Translations under genes and position numbers: made by a program | Origin: Pseudomonas sp. RIT-PI-r | GTDB taxonomy: Bacteria; Pseudomonadota; Gammaproteobacteria; Pseudomonadales; Pseudomonadaceae | NCBI RefSeq assembly: GCF_001297015.1 | Contig: NZ_LIGE01000037.1 | Location: forward strand, 124,001-188,000 | DNA: 64,000 nucleotides | Direction: 5' to 3' | Notes under the pieces: model-generated | Database searches by the model: none | Seen by the model: only the letters and a program-made list of their open reading frames with translations | Told to the model about the DNA's origin: nothing | Shown: positions 43,579-52,878 of the stretch, one piece after another | Layout: the number at the start of each line of letters is the position of its first letter | How positions within the stretch are numbered: the first letter of the stretch is position 1

Positions 43579-43606
43579 AAACCCGGCTTTTGCCGGGTTT
43601 TTTTAT
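43579..43606 (+). terminator. rho-independent terminator after sodB
   Basis: A 9-bp stem (AAACCCGGC / GCCGGGTTT) with a TTTT loop is followed by a T tract, 18 bases after the stop. Confidence 0.9.
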
Positions 43607-43641
43607 GCCTGTGATTTGTGTGCTCAACCCTTTTGATTTCC

Positions 43642-43727
43642 TGTAGGAGCTGCCGCAGGCTGCGATCTTTTGATCTTGTTTTTACAAGGCCAGGATCAAA
43701 AGATCGCAGCCTGCGGCAGCTCCTACA
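43642..43727. repeat. paired REP palindrome, GCTGCCGCAGGCTGCGATC family
   Basis: Arms TGTAGGAGCTGCCGCAGGC...TTTTGATC and complement, with a spacer of about 18 bases, in the sodB-bifA gap. Confidence 0.9.
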
Positions 43728-43996
43728 TGGGATTGGGGGATTTCCTGTTGATGTGGCTTGCTGCCTTGGCGCGGAGGGCTAACATCAAAACAGCGGAAAA
43801 AATGCTGCGAACCGCTCAAGTTGAGGGGCGAAACTACCGACATAGTACAAATTAGGGCTAATACTCCAGACAGCAGCATTTCGACCAGAGCCACAGGCAA
43901 ATTATCCTGGGCCTGATTGTCCCTTTGACTGCCAACTCGGGATTGCCAATACTCATGGCAAACTGACGCTACCCGCACGGAACAAGGAATAACCCT

Positions 43997-46048
43997 TTGA
44001 AGCTGGAACTCAAGAACAGCTTGTCGGTGAAGTTGCTCCGGGTCGTGCTCCTGTCGGCATTGATCGTCGGTGTGGTCTTGAGCTGCGCGCAGATTGTTTT
44101 CGATGCCTATAAAACCCGTCAGGCGGTCGCCGGCGACGCTGAACGAATCCTCGACATGTTCCGCGATCCGTCCACCCAGGCCGTGTATAGCCTGGACCGG
44201 GAGATGGGCATGCAGGTGATTGAAGGCTTGTTCCAGGACGACGCCGTGCGTCAGGCTTCCATCGGCCACCCCAACGAAGCCATGCTCGCGCAGAAATCCC
44301 GCGACCTGCAGCACTCCAACAGCCGCTGGCTGACCGACCTGATCCTCGGCCAGGAGCGCACTTTCACCACGCAATTGGTGGGACGCGGCCCGTACAGCGA
44401 ATATTACGGTGACTTGAGCATCACCCTCGACACCGCCACCTATGGCGAGGGTTTTATCGTCAGTTCGGTGATCATTTTCATTTCTGGCGTATTGCGCGCA
44501 CTGGCCATGGGCCTGGTGTTGTATCTGGTCTATCACTGGCTGCTGACCAAACCGCTGTCGCGGATCATCGAACATCTCACCGAGATCAATCCCGATCGCC
44601 CCAGCGAACACAAGATTCCGCAGCTCAAGGGCCACGAGAAAAACGAACTGGGTATCTGGATCAACACCGCCAATCAGCTTCTCGAATCGATCGAACGCAA
44701 CACCCATCTACGCCACGAAGCGGAAAACAGCCTGCTGCGCATGGCTCAGTACGACTTCCTCACCGGCCTGCCGAATCGCCAGCAATTGCAGCAACAACTG
44801 GACAAGATTCTGGTCGACGCCGGCAAGCTGCAGCGCCGGGTCGCGGTGTTATGTGTAGGGCTGGATGATTTCAAGGGCATCAACGAACAATTCAGCTACC
44901 AGACCGGCGACCAGTTGCTGTTGGCGCTGGCTGATCGCCTGCGCGCCCATAGCGGCCGCCTCGGTGCCCTCGCCCGTCTGGGTGGCGACCAGTTCGCCTT
45001 GGTGCAGGCCGATATCGAACAGCCTTACGAAGCGGCAGAACTGGCACAAAGCATTCTCGATGACCTGGAAGCGCCGTTCGCCCTCGAGAATCAGGAAATC
45101 CGCCTGCGTGCGACCATCGGCATCACCCTGTTCCCGGAGGATGGTGACAGCACCGAGAAGTTGCTGCAGAAAGCCGAACAGACCATGACTCTGGCCAAGA
45201 CTCGCTCGCGCAACCGCTATCAGTTCTACATCGCCAGCGTCGACAGCGAGATGCGTCGCCGCCGCGAACTGGAAAAAGATTTGCGCGATGCCTTGCTGCG
45301 CGACCAGTTCTACCTCGTCTATCAGCCGCAGATCAGCTATCGCGACCACCGCGTAGTGGGCGTCGAGGCGCTGATTCGCTGGCAACACCCGGAGCACGGT
45401 CTGGTGCCGCCGGATCTGTTCATCCCGCTGGCGGAACAAAACGGCACGATCATCGCCATCGGCGAATGGGTGCTCGATCAGGCCTGCAAGCAATTGCGTG
45501 ACTGGCACGATCAGGGCTTCGCCGATCTGCGCATGGCGGTGAACCTGTCGACCGTACAACTGCACCATGCCGAGTTGCCACGGGTGGTCAACAACCTGAT
45601 GCAGATGTACCGCCTGCCGCCACGCAGCCTGGAGCTGGAAGTCACCGAAACCGGCCTGATGGAAGACATCAGCACCGCCGCCCAGCACTTGCTGAGCCTG
45701 CGTCGCTCCGGCGCACTGATTGCCATCGACGACTTCGGTACGGGCTATTCGTCGCTGAGTTATCTGAAAAGCCTGCCGCTGGACAAGATCAAGATCGACA
45801 AGAGCTTCGTTCAGGATCTGCTCGATGACGACGACGATGCGACCATCGTTCGCGCGATCATTCAACTGGGTAAAAGCCTGGGCATGCAGGTGATTGCCGA
45901 GGGGGTGGAAACCGCCGAGCAGGAAAGCTACATCATCTCCGAGGGCTGTCATGAAGGTCAGGGTTACCACTACAGCAAGCCGTTGCCGGCGCGCGAGTTG
46001 AGTGCCTATCTCAAGCAGGCGCAACGCACTAACGCGGCCATTCTCTAG
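43997..46048 (+). CDS. bifA: membrane c-di-GMP phosphodiesterase BifA (degenerate GGDEF plus EAL)
   Basis: A 683-residue protein: TM1 at residues 12-32, a periplasmic region, TM2 near 155-183, a HAMP-like linker, a GGDEF domain (about 250-410) and an EAL domain (about 430-675). The GGDEF site reads GGDQF (in ARLGGDQFALV), so it cannot make c-di-GMP. The EAL domain has VEALIRW, NLS, and DDFGTGYSSL with the metal-binding Asp pair, so it should hydrolyse c-di-GMP. GGDQF, the length and the place next to sodB identify BifA, which limits biofilm and promotes swarming in P. aeruginosa. The start is a TTG at 43997 with AAGGA 8 bases before it; no ATG is near. Confidence 0.92.
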   Translation: MKLELKNSLSVKLLRVVLLSALIVGVVLSCAQIVFDAYKTRQAVAGDAERILDMFRDPSTQAVYSLDREMGMQVIEGLFQDDAVRQASIGHPNEAMLAQKSRDLQHSNSRWLTDLILGQERTFTTQLVGRGPYSEYYGDLSITLDTATYGEGFIVSSVIIFISGVLRALAMGLVLYLVYHWLLTKPLSRIIEHLTEINPDRPSEHKIPQLKGHEKNELGIWINTANQLLESIERNTHLRHEAENSLLRMAQYDFLTGLPNRQQLQQQLDKILVDAGKLQRRVAVLCVGLDDFKGINEQFSYQTGDQLLLALADRLRAHSGRLGALARLGGDQFALVQADIEQPYEAAELAQSILDDLEAPFALENQEIRLRATIGITLFPEDGDSTEKLLQKAEQTMTLAKTRSRNRYQFYIASVDSEMRRRRELEKDLRDALLRDQFYLVYQPQISYRDHRVVGVEALIRWQHPEHGLVPPDLFIPLAEQNGTIIAIGEWVLDQACKQLRDWHDQGFADLRMAVNLSTVQLHHAELPRVVNNLMQMYRLPPRSLELEVTETGLMEDISTAAQHLLSLRRSGALIAIDDFGTGYSSLSYLKSLPLDKIKIDKSFVQDLLDDDDDATIVRAIIQLGKSLGMQVIAEGVETAEQESYIISEGCHEGQGYHYSKPLPARELSAYLKQAQRTNAAIL

Positions 46049-46052
46049 AAGG

Positions 46053-46139
46053 TCAAAAGATCGCAGCCTGCGGCAGCTCCTACATGAATCGCATTCCCCT
46101 GTAGGAGCTGTCGAGTGCAACGAGGCTGCGATCTTATGA
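46053..46139. repeat. REP pair with a disrupted right arm
   Basis: The left arm TCAAAAGATCGCAGCCTGCG is complete. In the right arm, CTGTAGGAGCTG and GGCTGCGATC are separated by the odd stretch TCGAGTGCAACGA, replacing the usual CCGCA. Confidence 0.75.
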
Positions 46140-46195
46140 TCGGTGCCATCACACCGGCGTAAATAAGAAATATTTCCAGCCACAACCCTTTACAC

Positions 46196-46218
46196 ATAAT
46201 GCGAAAGATTTGCATTAT
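46196..46218. promoter_or_regulatory. Fur box before the icmP-type lipoprotein gene
   Basis: The 19-base AATGCGAAAGATTTGCATT at 46198-46216 is a 9-1-9 inverted repeat with 7 of 9 pairs. It matches the Pseudomonas AATG(N)GAA-type Fur box and is flanked by AT / AT. It lies about 60 bases upstream of the ATG, where iron-bound Fur would block transcription. Confidence 0.7.
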
Positions 46219-46277
46219 GTCGCAGTTTTGCGCACCCCCGCGCCTGTCCTATAAACCACCGAAGCAGGATGTTCGCC

Positions 46278-47624
46278 ATGATTCGTATGCCTCTGGCTAC
46301 CGCCAGTCTGCTGGCCATCGCTATTTCCCTCGCCGGTTGCGGCGAAGGCAAAGACAAGGCCGCCGCTCCGGCCGCACCGACGCCAGCCGCCAGCACCACC
46401 GCACCAGCGGCGGCGCCTGCCGCTGCCGGTAAAGTCGACGAAGCCGCCGCCAAGGCTGTGGTCGCGCACTACGCCGACATCGTCTTCGCGGTTTACAGCG
46501 ATGCCGAATCCACCGCGAAAACCCTGCAGACCGCCGTCGACGCATTCCTCGCCAAGCCGAACGCCGACACCCTGAAAGCTGCCAAGGCTGCCTGGGTCGC
46601 CGCGCGCGTTCCGTACCTGCAGAGTGAAGTGTTCCGCTTCGGCAACACCATCATCGACGATTGGGAAGGTCAGGTTAACGCCTGGCCACTGGACGAGGGT
46701 CTGATCGACTACGTCGACAAATCCTACGAGCACGCACTGGGTAACCCGGGCGCTACCGCCAACATCATCGCCAACACCGAAGTTCAGGTCGGCGAAGACA
46801 AGGTCGACGTCAAAGACATCACCCCGGAAAAACTCGCCAGCCTCAACGAGCTGGGCGGTTCCGAAGCCAACGTCGCCACCGGCTACCACGCCATCGAATT
46901 CCTGCTCTGGGGCCAGGACCTCAACGGTACCGGCCCTGGCGCTGGCAACCGTCCTGCTTCGGACTACCTCGAAGGCGCCGGCGCCACTGGCGGTCACAAC
47001 GATCGTCGTCGTGCCTACCTGAAGTCGGTGACCCAACTGCTGGTCAGCGACCTGGAAGAAATGGTCGGCAACTGGAAGCCGAACGTGGCTGACAACTACC
47101 GCGCCACCCTGGAAGCCGAACCGGGCGAAACCGGTCTGCGCAAAATGCTCTTCGGCATGGGCAGCCTGTCCCTTGGCGAACTGGCGGGCGAGCGCATGAA
47201 GGTTTCCCTGGAAGCCAACTCCCCTGAAGACGAGCAGGACTGCTTCAGCGACAACACGCACAACTCGCACTTCTACGATGCCAAAGGCATTCGTAACGTC
47301 TACCTGGGCGAGTACACCCGTGTTGACGGCACCAAGATGACCGGCGCCAGCCTGTCGTCGCTGGTGGCCAAGGCTGACCCGGCTGCCGACACCGCGCTGA
47401 AAGCCGATCTGGCTGCCACCGAAGCGAAGATCCAGGTCATGGTCGATCACGCCAACAAGGGTGAGCACTACGACCAGTTGATCGCAGCCGGCAACACCGC
47501 TGGCAACCAGATCGTTCGCGACGCGATCGCGTCCTTGGTCAAGCAGACCGGTTCGATCGAAGCCGCTGCCGGCAAACTGGGCATCAGCGACCTGAACCCG
47601 GACAACGCTGATCACGAGTTCTGA
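46278..47624 (+). CDS. icmP: imelysin-family (M75) lipoprotein, IcmP-like
   Basis: A 448-residue lipoprotein: signal peptide with lipobox ISLAGCGEG (Cys near residue 21), an Ala/Pro-rich linker (residues 28-50), then an imelysin/M75 domain. The metal-site signature HxxE is present in GYHAIEFLLWGQD. The second signature region reads NTHNSHFYDAKGIRNVY. P. aeruginosa IcmP (PA4370), at the same place after bifA, was described as an insulin-cleaving metalloproteinase of the outer membrane. More generally, imelysins are linked to iron uptake. The Fur box fits this. AGGA lies 8 bases before the ATG at 46278. A terminator follows. Confidence 0.9.
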   Translation: MIRMPLATASLLAIAISLAGCGEGKDKAAAPAAPTPAASTTAPAAAPAAAGKVDEAAAKAVVAHYADIVFAVYSDAESTAKTLQTAVDAFLAKPNADTLKAAKAAWVAARVPYLQSEVFRFGNTIIDDWEGQVNAWPLDEGLIDYVDKSYEHALGNPGATANIIANTEVQVGEDKVDVKDITPEKLASLNELGGSEANVATGYHAIEFLLWGQDLNGTGPGAGNRPASDYLEGAGATGGHNDRRRAYLKSVTQLLVSDLEEMVGNWKPNVADNYRATLEAEPGETGLRKMLFGMGSLSLGELAGERMKVSLEANSPEDEQDCFSDNTHNSHFYDAKGIRNVYLGEYTRVDGTKMTGASLSSLVAKADPAADTALKADLAATEAKIQVMVDHANKGEHYDQLIAAGNTAGNQIVRDAIASLVKQTGSIEAAAGKLGISDLNPDNADHEF

Positions 47625-47640
47625 TCACAGCGTCCGCGTT

Positions 47641-47670
47641 AAAAAAGGCGACCTTCGGGTCGCCTTTTTC
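47641..47670 (+). terminator. rho-independent terminator after icmP
   Basis: Stem AAAAGGCGACC / GGTCGCCTTTT with a TTCG tetraloop and trailing Ts. It means the di-heme gene downstream needs read-through or its own promoter. Confidence 0.9.
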
Positions 47671-47692
47671 ATACCTGCCAAACACAGCCCTT

Positions 47693-47781
47693 TGTAGGAG
47701 TGAGCCTGCTCGCGATAGCGGAGTGTCAGCCAGAAGTTAGTCGACTGACACTCCGCTATCGCGAGCAGGCTCACTCCTACA
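47693..47781. repeat. paired REP palindrome with extended arms
   Basis: Arms TGTAGGAGTGAGCCTGCTCG...CGGAGTGTCAG and complement; spacer about 16 bases. It separates icmP from the di-heme gene. Confidence 0.9.
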
Positions 47782-47901
47782 GGGGTTTTGCATTGCTCTT
47801 CAGATTTGCGCTGTATCAAGCAAACGATAATTCCTCTTATTCAAACCCCCTCGCCCTGTTAGACTTTGCGCCTTTATTTTCGCCCGTCCGCAGGATGTCT
47901 G

Positions 47902-49329
47902 ATGCCCTCGCTGCCTCTTCGCTTGTCCGCACTGTTTCTGGCCTTGGGCCTGAGTGCCTGCGATGACGCCCCGCGTTTCACCAAGGCCGAGCCCGGTGAA
48001 GCACGTTCCGGCGGTGCGGCGACCGTGCGCAAGACCGATCAGAATGCATTCTCCCTGCCCTCTGCCAACCTGCCGCCATCGCGGCGGGTGGATTTCAGCG
48101 TCGGCAACAGCTTCTTTCGCAGCCCGTGGGTGATCGCCCCGTCGACGACTACCGCACGCGATGGTCTCGGGCCGCTGTTCAACACCAACGCCTGTCAGGG
48201 CTGCCACATCAAGGACGGTCGCGGTCATCCGCCACCGCCGGATGCGCCCAACGCCGTGTCGATGCTGGTGCGTCTGTCGATTCCCGATGCGCCGGAGTTT
48301 GCCAAAGTCATTGAACAGGTCGGCGTGGTGCCGGAGCCGGTGTACGGCGGTCAGTTCCAGGACATGGCGGTGCCCGGTGTCACGCCGGAAGGAAAAGTGC
48401 GCGTGGAGTACACACCAGTGCCCGTGCGCTTCAAGGACGGCACCGAAGTCGAACTGCGCAAACCGCTGTTGCAGATCACTCAACTCGGTTACGGCCCGAT
48501 GCACCCGGACACGCGTTTCTCAGCCCGAGTAGCCCCGCCAATGATCGGTCTGGGCCTGCTCGAAGCGATCCCCGAAGAAGCCATCCTCGCCAACGCCGCT
48601 GCGCAAGCCAAAGCGAAAAACGGCATCCATGGGCGGCCCAATCAGGTCTGGGATGACGCGCTGCAAAAAACCGTCATGGGCAGATTTGGCTGGAAAGCCG
48701 GGCAACCGAACCTCAATCAACAGAATGTTCACGCGTTTTCGGGTGATATGGGCCTCACCACCAGCCTGAGACCCTTCGATGACTGCACCGACGCGCAAAC
48801 CGCCTGCAAGCAGGCGCCGAACGGCAATGGTCCGAACGGCGAACCGGAAGTCAGCGATAACATCCTGCGTCTGGTGCTGTTCTACAGCCGCAACCTCGCC
48901 GTGCCTGCACGCCGTGGCGTTAACGATGCTGACGTCATCGCCGGCAAGAACCTGTTTTTCCAGGCCGGCTGCGATTCCTGCCACACGCCGAAATACACCA
49001 CCGCCGCCAACGCCGCCGAACCGGAACTGGCCAACCAGGTTATTCGCCCGTACAGCGATCTGCTACTGCATGACATGGGCGACGGCCTGGCTGACAACCG
49101 CACTGAATTCCAGGCCTCTGGCCGCGACTGGCGCACCCCGCCATTGTGGGGGATTGGCTTGACGCAAGCAGTCAGCGGTCATACGCAGTTTTTGCATGAC
49201 GGTCGCGCACGCAATCTGCTCGAAGCGGTGCTCTGGCACGGCGGCGAAGCGAAAGCGGCGCAGCAACAGGTTTTATCCTTCAATGCCGAGCAGCGTGCCG
49301 CGCTGCTGGCGTTTCTGAATTCACTTTAA
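47902..49329 (+). CDS. di-heme oxidoreductase lipoprotein (thiol oxidoreductase-like, DUF1111)
   Basis: A 475-residue lipoprotein with lipobox LGLSACDD (Cys near residue 21) and two c-type haem sites, CQGCH near residue 95 and CDSCH near residue 355. GLGPLFNTNACQGCH, GRFGWKAGQPNL and HDMGDGLADN are typical of this di-heme family, related to di-haem peroxidases. It would act in the periplasm, anchored in a membrane. In P. aeruginosa the equivalent gene lies between icmP and a second imelysin. AGGA lies 7 bases before the ATG. It is followed at 27 bases by the next gene. Confidence 0.88.
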   Translation: MPSLPLRLSALFLALGLSACDDAPRFTKAEPGEARSGGAATVRKTDQNAFSLPSANLPPSRRVDFSVGNSFFRSPWVIAPSTTTARDGLGPLFNTNACQGCHIKDGRGHPPPPDAPNAVSMLVRLSIPDAPEFAKVIEQVGVVPEPVYGGQFQDMAVPGVTPEGKVRVEYTPVPVRFKDGTEVELRKPLLQITQLGYGPMHPDTRFSARVAPPMIGLGLLEAIPEEAILANAAAQAKAKNGIHGRPNQVWDDALQKTVMGRFGWKAGQPNLNQQNVHAFSGDMGLTTSLRPFDDCTDAQTACKQAPNGNGPNGEPEVSDNILRLVLFYSRNLAVPARRGVNDADVIAGKNLFFQAGCDSCHTPKYTTAANAAEPELANQVIRPYSDLLLHDMGDGLADNRTEFQASGRDWRTPPLWGIGLTQAVSGHTQFLHDGRARNLLEAVLWHGGEAKAAQQQVLSFNAEQRAALLAFLNSL

Positions 49330-49356
49330 ACATTGATAAAGAATCGGGAGCCCGAC

Positions 49357-50421
49357 ATGTTCCGTCCCAAGCTACTGTTCACCAGCCTTGCCGCGCTCGC
49401 CCTCGGCGCCTGCTCGCCGCAGGATCCGCAAGCGGTCACCTCGGCGGCCATCGCCAAATCGGTGATCCTGCCGACCTACACCCGCTGGGTCGAAGCCGAC
49501 AAGCAACTGGCGGTCAGCGCCCTCGCCTACTGTCAGGGCAAAGAAACCCTGGAGACCGCCCGCGCCGACTTCCTCCACGCGCAGAAAGCCTGGGCCGAGC
49601 TGCAACCGCTGCTGATCGGTCCGTTGGCCGAGGGCAATCGTTCGTGGCAGGGGCAGTTCTGGCCGGACAAGAAAAACCTCGTCGGCCGTCAGGTCGAGCA
49701 ACTGGTGGTGGCGCAGCCACAGATCGATGCCGCCGCACTGGCCAAATCGAGTGTTGTGGTGCAAGGCCTGTCGGCTTACGAATACATCCTGTTCGACGCC
49801 AAGCCGGACGTCGCCAACGCCGATCAGAAAGCCAAGTACTGCCCACTGCTGATCGCCATCGGCGAGCGTCAGAAGCAACTGGCCGAAGAGATTCTGCAAA
49901 ACTGGAACAACACCGACGGCATGCTTGCGCAGATGACCAAGTTCCCCAACCAGCGTTATGCCGACTCCCACGAAGCGATCGCCGATCTGCTGCGCGTGCA
50001 AGTCACCGCGCTGGACACGCTGAAGAAAAAACTCGGCACGCCAATGGGCCGCCAGAGCAAAGGCGTGCCACAGCCGTTCCAGGCCGATGCATGGCGCAGC
50101 CAGTCTTCGCTGACCGCACTGGAAGCCAGCCTCGCGGCGGCGAAAACCGTGTGGGAAGGCGTCGACAACAAAGGCCTGCGCGGCCTGTTGCCGGCTGAGC
50201 AAAAGCCACTGGCGGACAAGATCGATGCTGCCTACGCCGCTTCGCTGAAACTGTTCGACAGCACTCAGCGCTCGCTCGGCGAAATGCTCGAAGACGACGC
50301 CGGTCGCCAGCAACTCAACGATATCTACGACAGCCTCAACGTCGTCCATCGCCTGCACGAAGGCGAGCTGGCCAAGGCGCTGGGCATCCAGCTGGGCTTC
50401 AACGCCAACGACGGTGACTGA
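49357..50421 (+). CDS. second imelysin-family lipoprotein
   Basis: A 354-residue lipoprotein with lipobox LALGACSPQ (Cys near residue 17) and an imelysin-like helical domain. The HxxE motif is altered: the site reads GLSAYEYILFDA (YxxE) where icmP has GYHAIEFLLWG, so the metal site is changed. GGGAG lies 7 bases before the ATG. It sits between the di-heme gene and the DUF1513 gene and overlaps the latter or ends just before it, so the three form one operon. Confidence 0.87.
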   Translation: MFRPKLLFTSLAALALGACSPQDPQAVTSAAIAKSVILPTYTRWVEADKQLAVSALAYCQGKETLETARADFLHAQKAWAELQPLLIGPLAEGNRSWQGQFWPDKKNLVGRQVEQLVVAQPQIDAAALAKSSVVVQGLSAYEYILFDAKPDVANADQKAKYCPLLIAIGERQKQLAEEILQNWNNTDGMLAQMTKFPNQRYADSHEAIADLLRVQVTALDTLKKKLGTPMGRQSKGVPQPFQADAWRSQSSLTALEASLAAAKTVWEGVDNKGLRGLLPAEQKPLADKIDAAYAASLKLFDSTQRSLGEMLEDDAGRQQLNDIYDSLNVVHRLHEGELAKALGIQLGFNANDGD

Positions 50422-50435
50422 TGAGGGCAAGTGCC

Positions 50436-51536
50436 ATGCTGCGACGCCAGGTTCTGACTTTAGGTAGTGCACTGCTGGGAGCAGTGACGCTGGGCGGCTG
50501 GACGCTGTTCAAACGCAAGGATCAGAGCCCGCTGTTGCTGTCGGCGCGCGACGATACCGACGGCAAGCACTACGCCGTCGGTTATCGGCTGGACGGCACG
50601 CGCGTGTTCGCCACCGAAGTCGGGCAGCGCTGCCACGACATCATCAACCACCCGACGCAGCCGATTGCGCTGTTCGTCGCACGGCGTCCGGGCACTGAAA
50701 GCTATCTGATCGACCTGCGCGACGGCGCGCTGTTGCAGACCGTGACCTCGCAGCCGAACCGGCATTTCTACGGGCATGCCGTGGTGCACAAGGATGGCGA
50801 GTACCTGTACGCCACCGAGAACGACACCAGCGATCCCGGCCGTGGCTTGCTCGGCGTGTACCGGTTCGAAGGCGAGCGGCTGGTGCACACCGGCGAGATT
50901 TCCACCCACGGTCTCGGTCCGCATCAAGTGTCGTGGATGCCCGACGGCGAGACGCTGGTGGTGGCCAATGGCGGGATTCGTACCGAGGCGGAAAGCCGCG
51001 TCGACATGAACCTCAACGCCATGGAGCCGAGTCTGGTGCTGATGCAACGCGACGGTACGTTGCTGAGCAAGGAAACCCTCGCCCAGCAGATGAACAGCGT
51101 GCGCCATCTGGGCATCGCCAGCGACGGCACCATCGTTGCCGGTCAGCAATTCATGGGCGCCTCGCACGAGCGTTCGGAGTTGCTGGCGATCAAGCGACCG
51201 GGGCAGCCATTCGTGGCGTTCCCGGTGCCGGAGCATCAGTTGCAGTCGATGGGGCATTACACCGCCAGTGTTGCGGTGCATAGCGATTTGCGTCTGGTTG
51301 CACTGACGGCGCCACGTGGCAACCGCTTCTTTATCTGGGATCTGGACAGCGGTGAAGTGCGCCTCGATGCGCCGTTGCCAGATTGCGCGGGCGTGGGGGC
51401 GGTGCAGGACGGTTTTGTCGTGACCTCCGGTCAGGGCCGTTGCCGCTATTACGATTGCCGTCAGGATGAACTGTTGGCCAAGCCGCTGGAGTTGCCGGCG
51501 GGGCTCTGGGACAACCATCTGCATCTGATGGCCTGA
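50436..51536 (+). CDS. DUF1513 protein, Tat-type exported beta-propeller
   Basis: A 366-residue protein starting MLRRQVLTLGSALLGAVTLG, a short twin-arginine-type signal (RRQVLT). The rest reads as a beta-propeller: GYRLDGTRVFATEVGQRCHD, VHKDGEYLYATEND, HGLGPHQVSWMPDGETLVVA, FFIWDLDSGEV. The family has no assigned chemistry. It is always near imelysins and di-heme proteins in Pseudomonas as far as I recall. I prefer ATG 50436 with AGGG upstream; ATG 50421, overlapping the previous stop by one base, would add five residues. Confidence 0.82.
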   Translation: MLRRQVLTLGSALLGAVTLGGWTLFKRKDQSPLLLSARDDTDGKHYAVGYRLDGTRVFATEVGQRCHDIINHPTQPIALFVARRPGTESYLIDLRDGALLQTVTSQPNRHFYGHAVVHKDGEYLYATENDTSDPGRGLLGVYRFEGERLVHTGEISTHGLGPHQVSWMPDGETLVVANGGIRTEAESRVDMNLNAMEPSLVLMQRDGTLLSKETLAQQMNSVRHLGIASDGTIVAGQQFMGASHERSELLAIKRPGQPFVAFPVPEHQLQSMGHYTASVAVHSDLRLVALTAPRGNRFFIWDLDSGEVRLDAPLPDCAGVGAVQDGFVVTSGQGRCRYYDCRQDELLAKPLELPAGLWDNHLHLMA

Positions 51537-51544
51537 AACAGCCT

Positions 51545-51621
51545 TAAAAGATCGCAGCCTTCGTCAGCTCTTACATTGGAATACACTCCTCTGTAGGAGC
51601 TGCCGAAGGCTGCGATCTTTT
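51545..51621. repeat. imperfect paired REP palindrome
   Basis: Arms AAAAGATCGCAGCCTTCGTC / GCCGAAGGCTGCGATCTTTT with single mismatches (T for G in GTCAGCTCTTAC). It lies after the DUF1513 stop. Confidence 0.85.
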
Positions 51622-51716
51622 TGCGCCCCCTTGTAATAACTGCCAGTTGGAATCCCCCCTGTACTCGGAGTAATGTGCCCGCCTGTCTCACCTGATTTAT
51701 CCAAGGAACTGGAAAT

Positions 51717-52865
51717 ATGCTGCGTCGCCGCATGCTGATCATGTTGGGTGTTGTGTTACTGATCGTCCTGGTGCTGGGCGGGTACAAAGCCTTTTCGATC
51801 TATACGATGATCCAGGGCTTTTCCAAGCCAAAGCCGCCGATCAGTGTCGCCGTGGCCAACGCGACCGAACAGCCGTGGCAGATGCGCCTGCCCACCGTCG
51901 GCACGCTCAAGGCGCTGCAAGGCGTCGAGCTGAGCCTGGAAGTCGCCGGCACCGTCACCGAACTCAAATTCGAATCCGGACAGAAGGTCAAGGCCGGGCA
52001 ACCGCTGCTGCAACTCGACAGCGCCGTCGAAACCGCATTGCTGGAAACCGCCAAGGCTGATCTGGGTCTGGCGCAACTGGACTTCGGCCGTGGCAGTCAA
52101 CTGGTCGACAGCCGCGCGATCTCCAAAGGCGAATACGACCGCCTCTCCGCCGTGCTGCAAAAGAACAAAGCCACGGTCAATCAGCTCAACGCTTCGCTGG
52201 CAAAAAAACGCATCCTCGCGCCGTTCAGCGGCACCATCGGCATCCGTCAGGTCGACGTCGGCGACTACCTTGCCAGCGGCACCAAAATTGCCACATTGCA
52301 GGATTTGAGCAGCCTCTACGCCGACTTCTACCTGCCCGAACAATCGGTGCCGAAACTGGCCATCGGTCAACCGGTGCAAATCTCGGTCTCCGCTTACCCC
52401 GGGCAAAACTTCGCCGGCAAGATCAGCGCGATCAACCCGATCGTCGAAAGCACCACGCGCAACATTCTGATCCGCGCCACCCTGGGCAACCCGGACGGTA
52501 AATTGCTGCCTGGCATGTTCACCAGCCTTGAAGTGCTGCTGCCCGATCCGCAGAAACACATCGTCGTGCCGGAAAGCGCGATCACCTACACCCTTTACGG
52601 CAACTCGATCTACGTGGTCGGGCAGAAGAAAGCCGAGGACGGCAACGTCGAGAAAGACGACAAAGGCCAACCAGTACTGATCGCCGAACGCCGCTTCATC
52701 GAAACCGGTGAACGCCGCGACGGCTTGGTGATGATCAACAAGGGCGTGCAGAGCGGCGAACAAGTGGTGACGGCCGGCCAGATCAAACTGGACAACGGCG
52801 CACACATTGCCATCAGCGACGACAAGACCCTCGGCGAGCAGAACAGTCCGCCTCGCGCAGACTGA
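51717..52865 (+). CDS. mexV: RND efflux periplasmic adaptor, MexV-like
   Basis: A 382-residue membrane fusion protein. An N-terminal anchor helix (residues 6-24) is followed by a barrel-sandwich/lipoyl half (VAGTVTELKFESGQKVKAGQ), a short helical hairpin (residues about 100-150) and the matching lipoyl half (RILAPFSGTIGIRQVDVGDYL). A beta-barrel and a membrane-proximal domain complete it. It links the inner-membrane pump to an outer-membrane channel. mexW follows after 13 bases. The order icmP / di-heme / imelysin / DUF1513 / adaptor / pump is that of MexVW (PA4374-PA4375). Confidence 0.87.
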   Translation: MLRRRMLIMLGVVLLIVLVLGGYKAFSIYTMIQGFSKPKPPISVAVANATEQPWQMRLPTVGTLKALQGVELSLEVAGTVTELKFESGQKVKAGQPLLQLDSAVETALLETAKADLGLAQLDFGRGSQLVDSRAISKGEYDRLSAVLQKNKATVNQLNASLAKKRILAPFSGTIGIRQVDVGDYLASGTKIATLQDLSSLYADFYLPEQSVPKLAIGQPVQISVSAYPGQNFAGKISAINPIVESTTRNILIRATLGNPDGKLLPGMFTSLEVLLPDPQKHIVVPESAITYTLYGNSIYVVGQKKAEDGNVEKDDKGQPVLIAERRFIETGERRDGLVMINKGVQSGEQVVTAGQIKLDNGAHIAISDDKTLGEQNSPPRAD

Positions 52866-52878
52866 TCAAGGAATCCCC

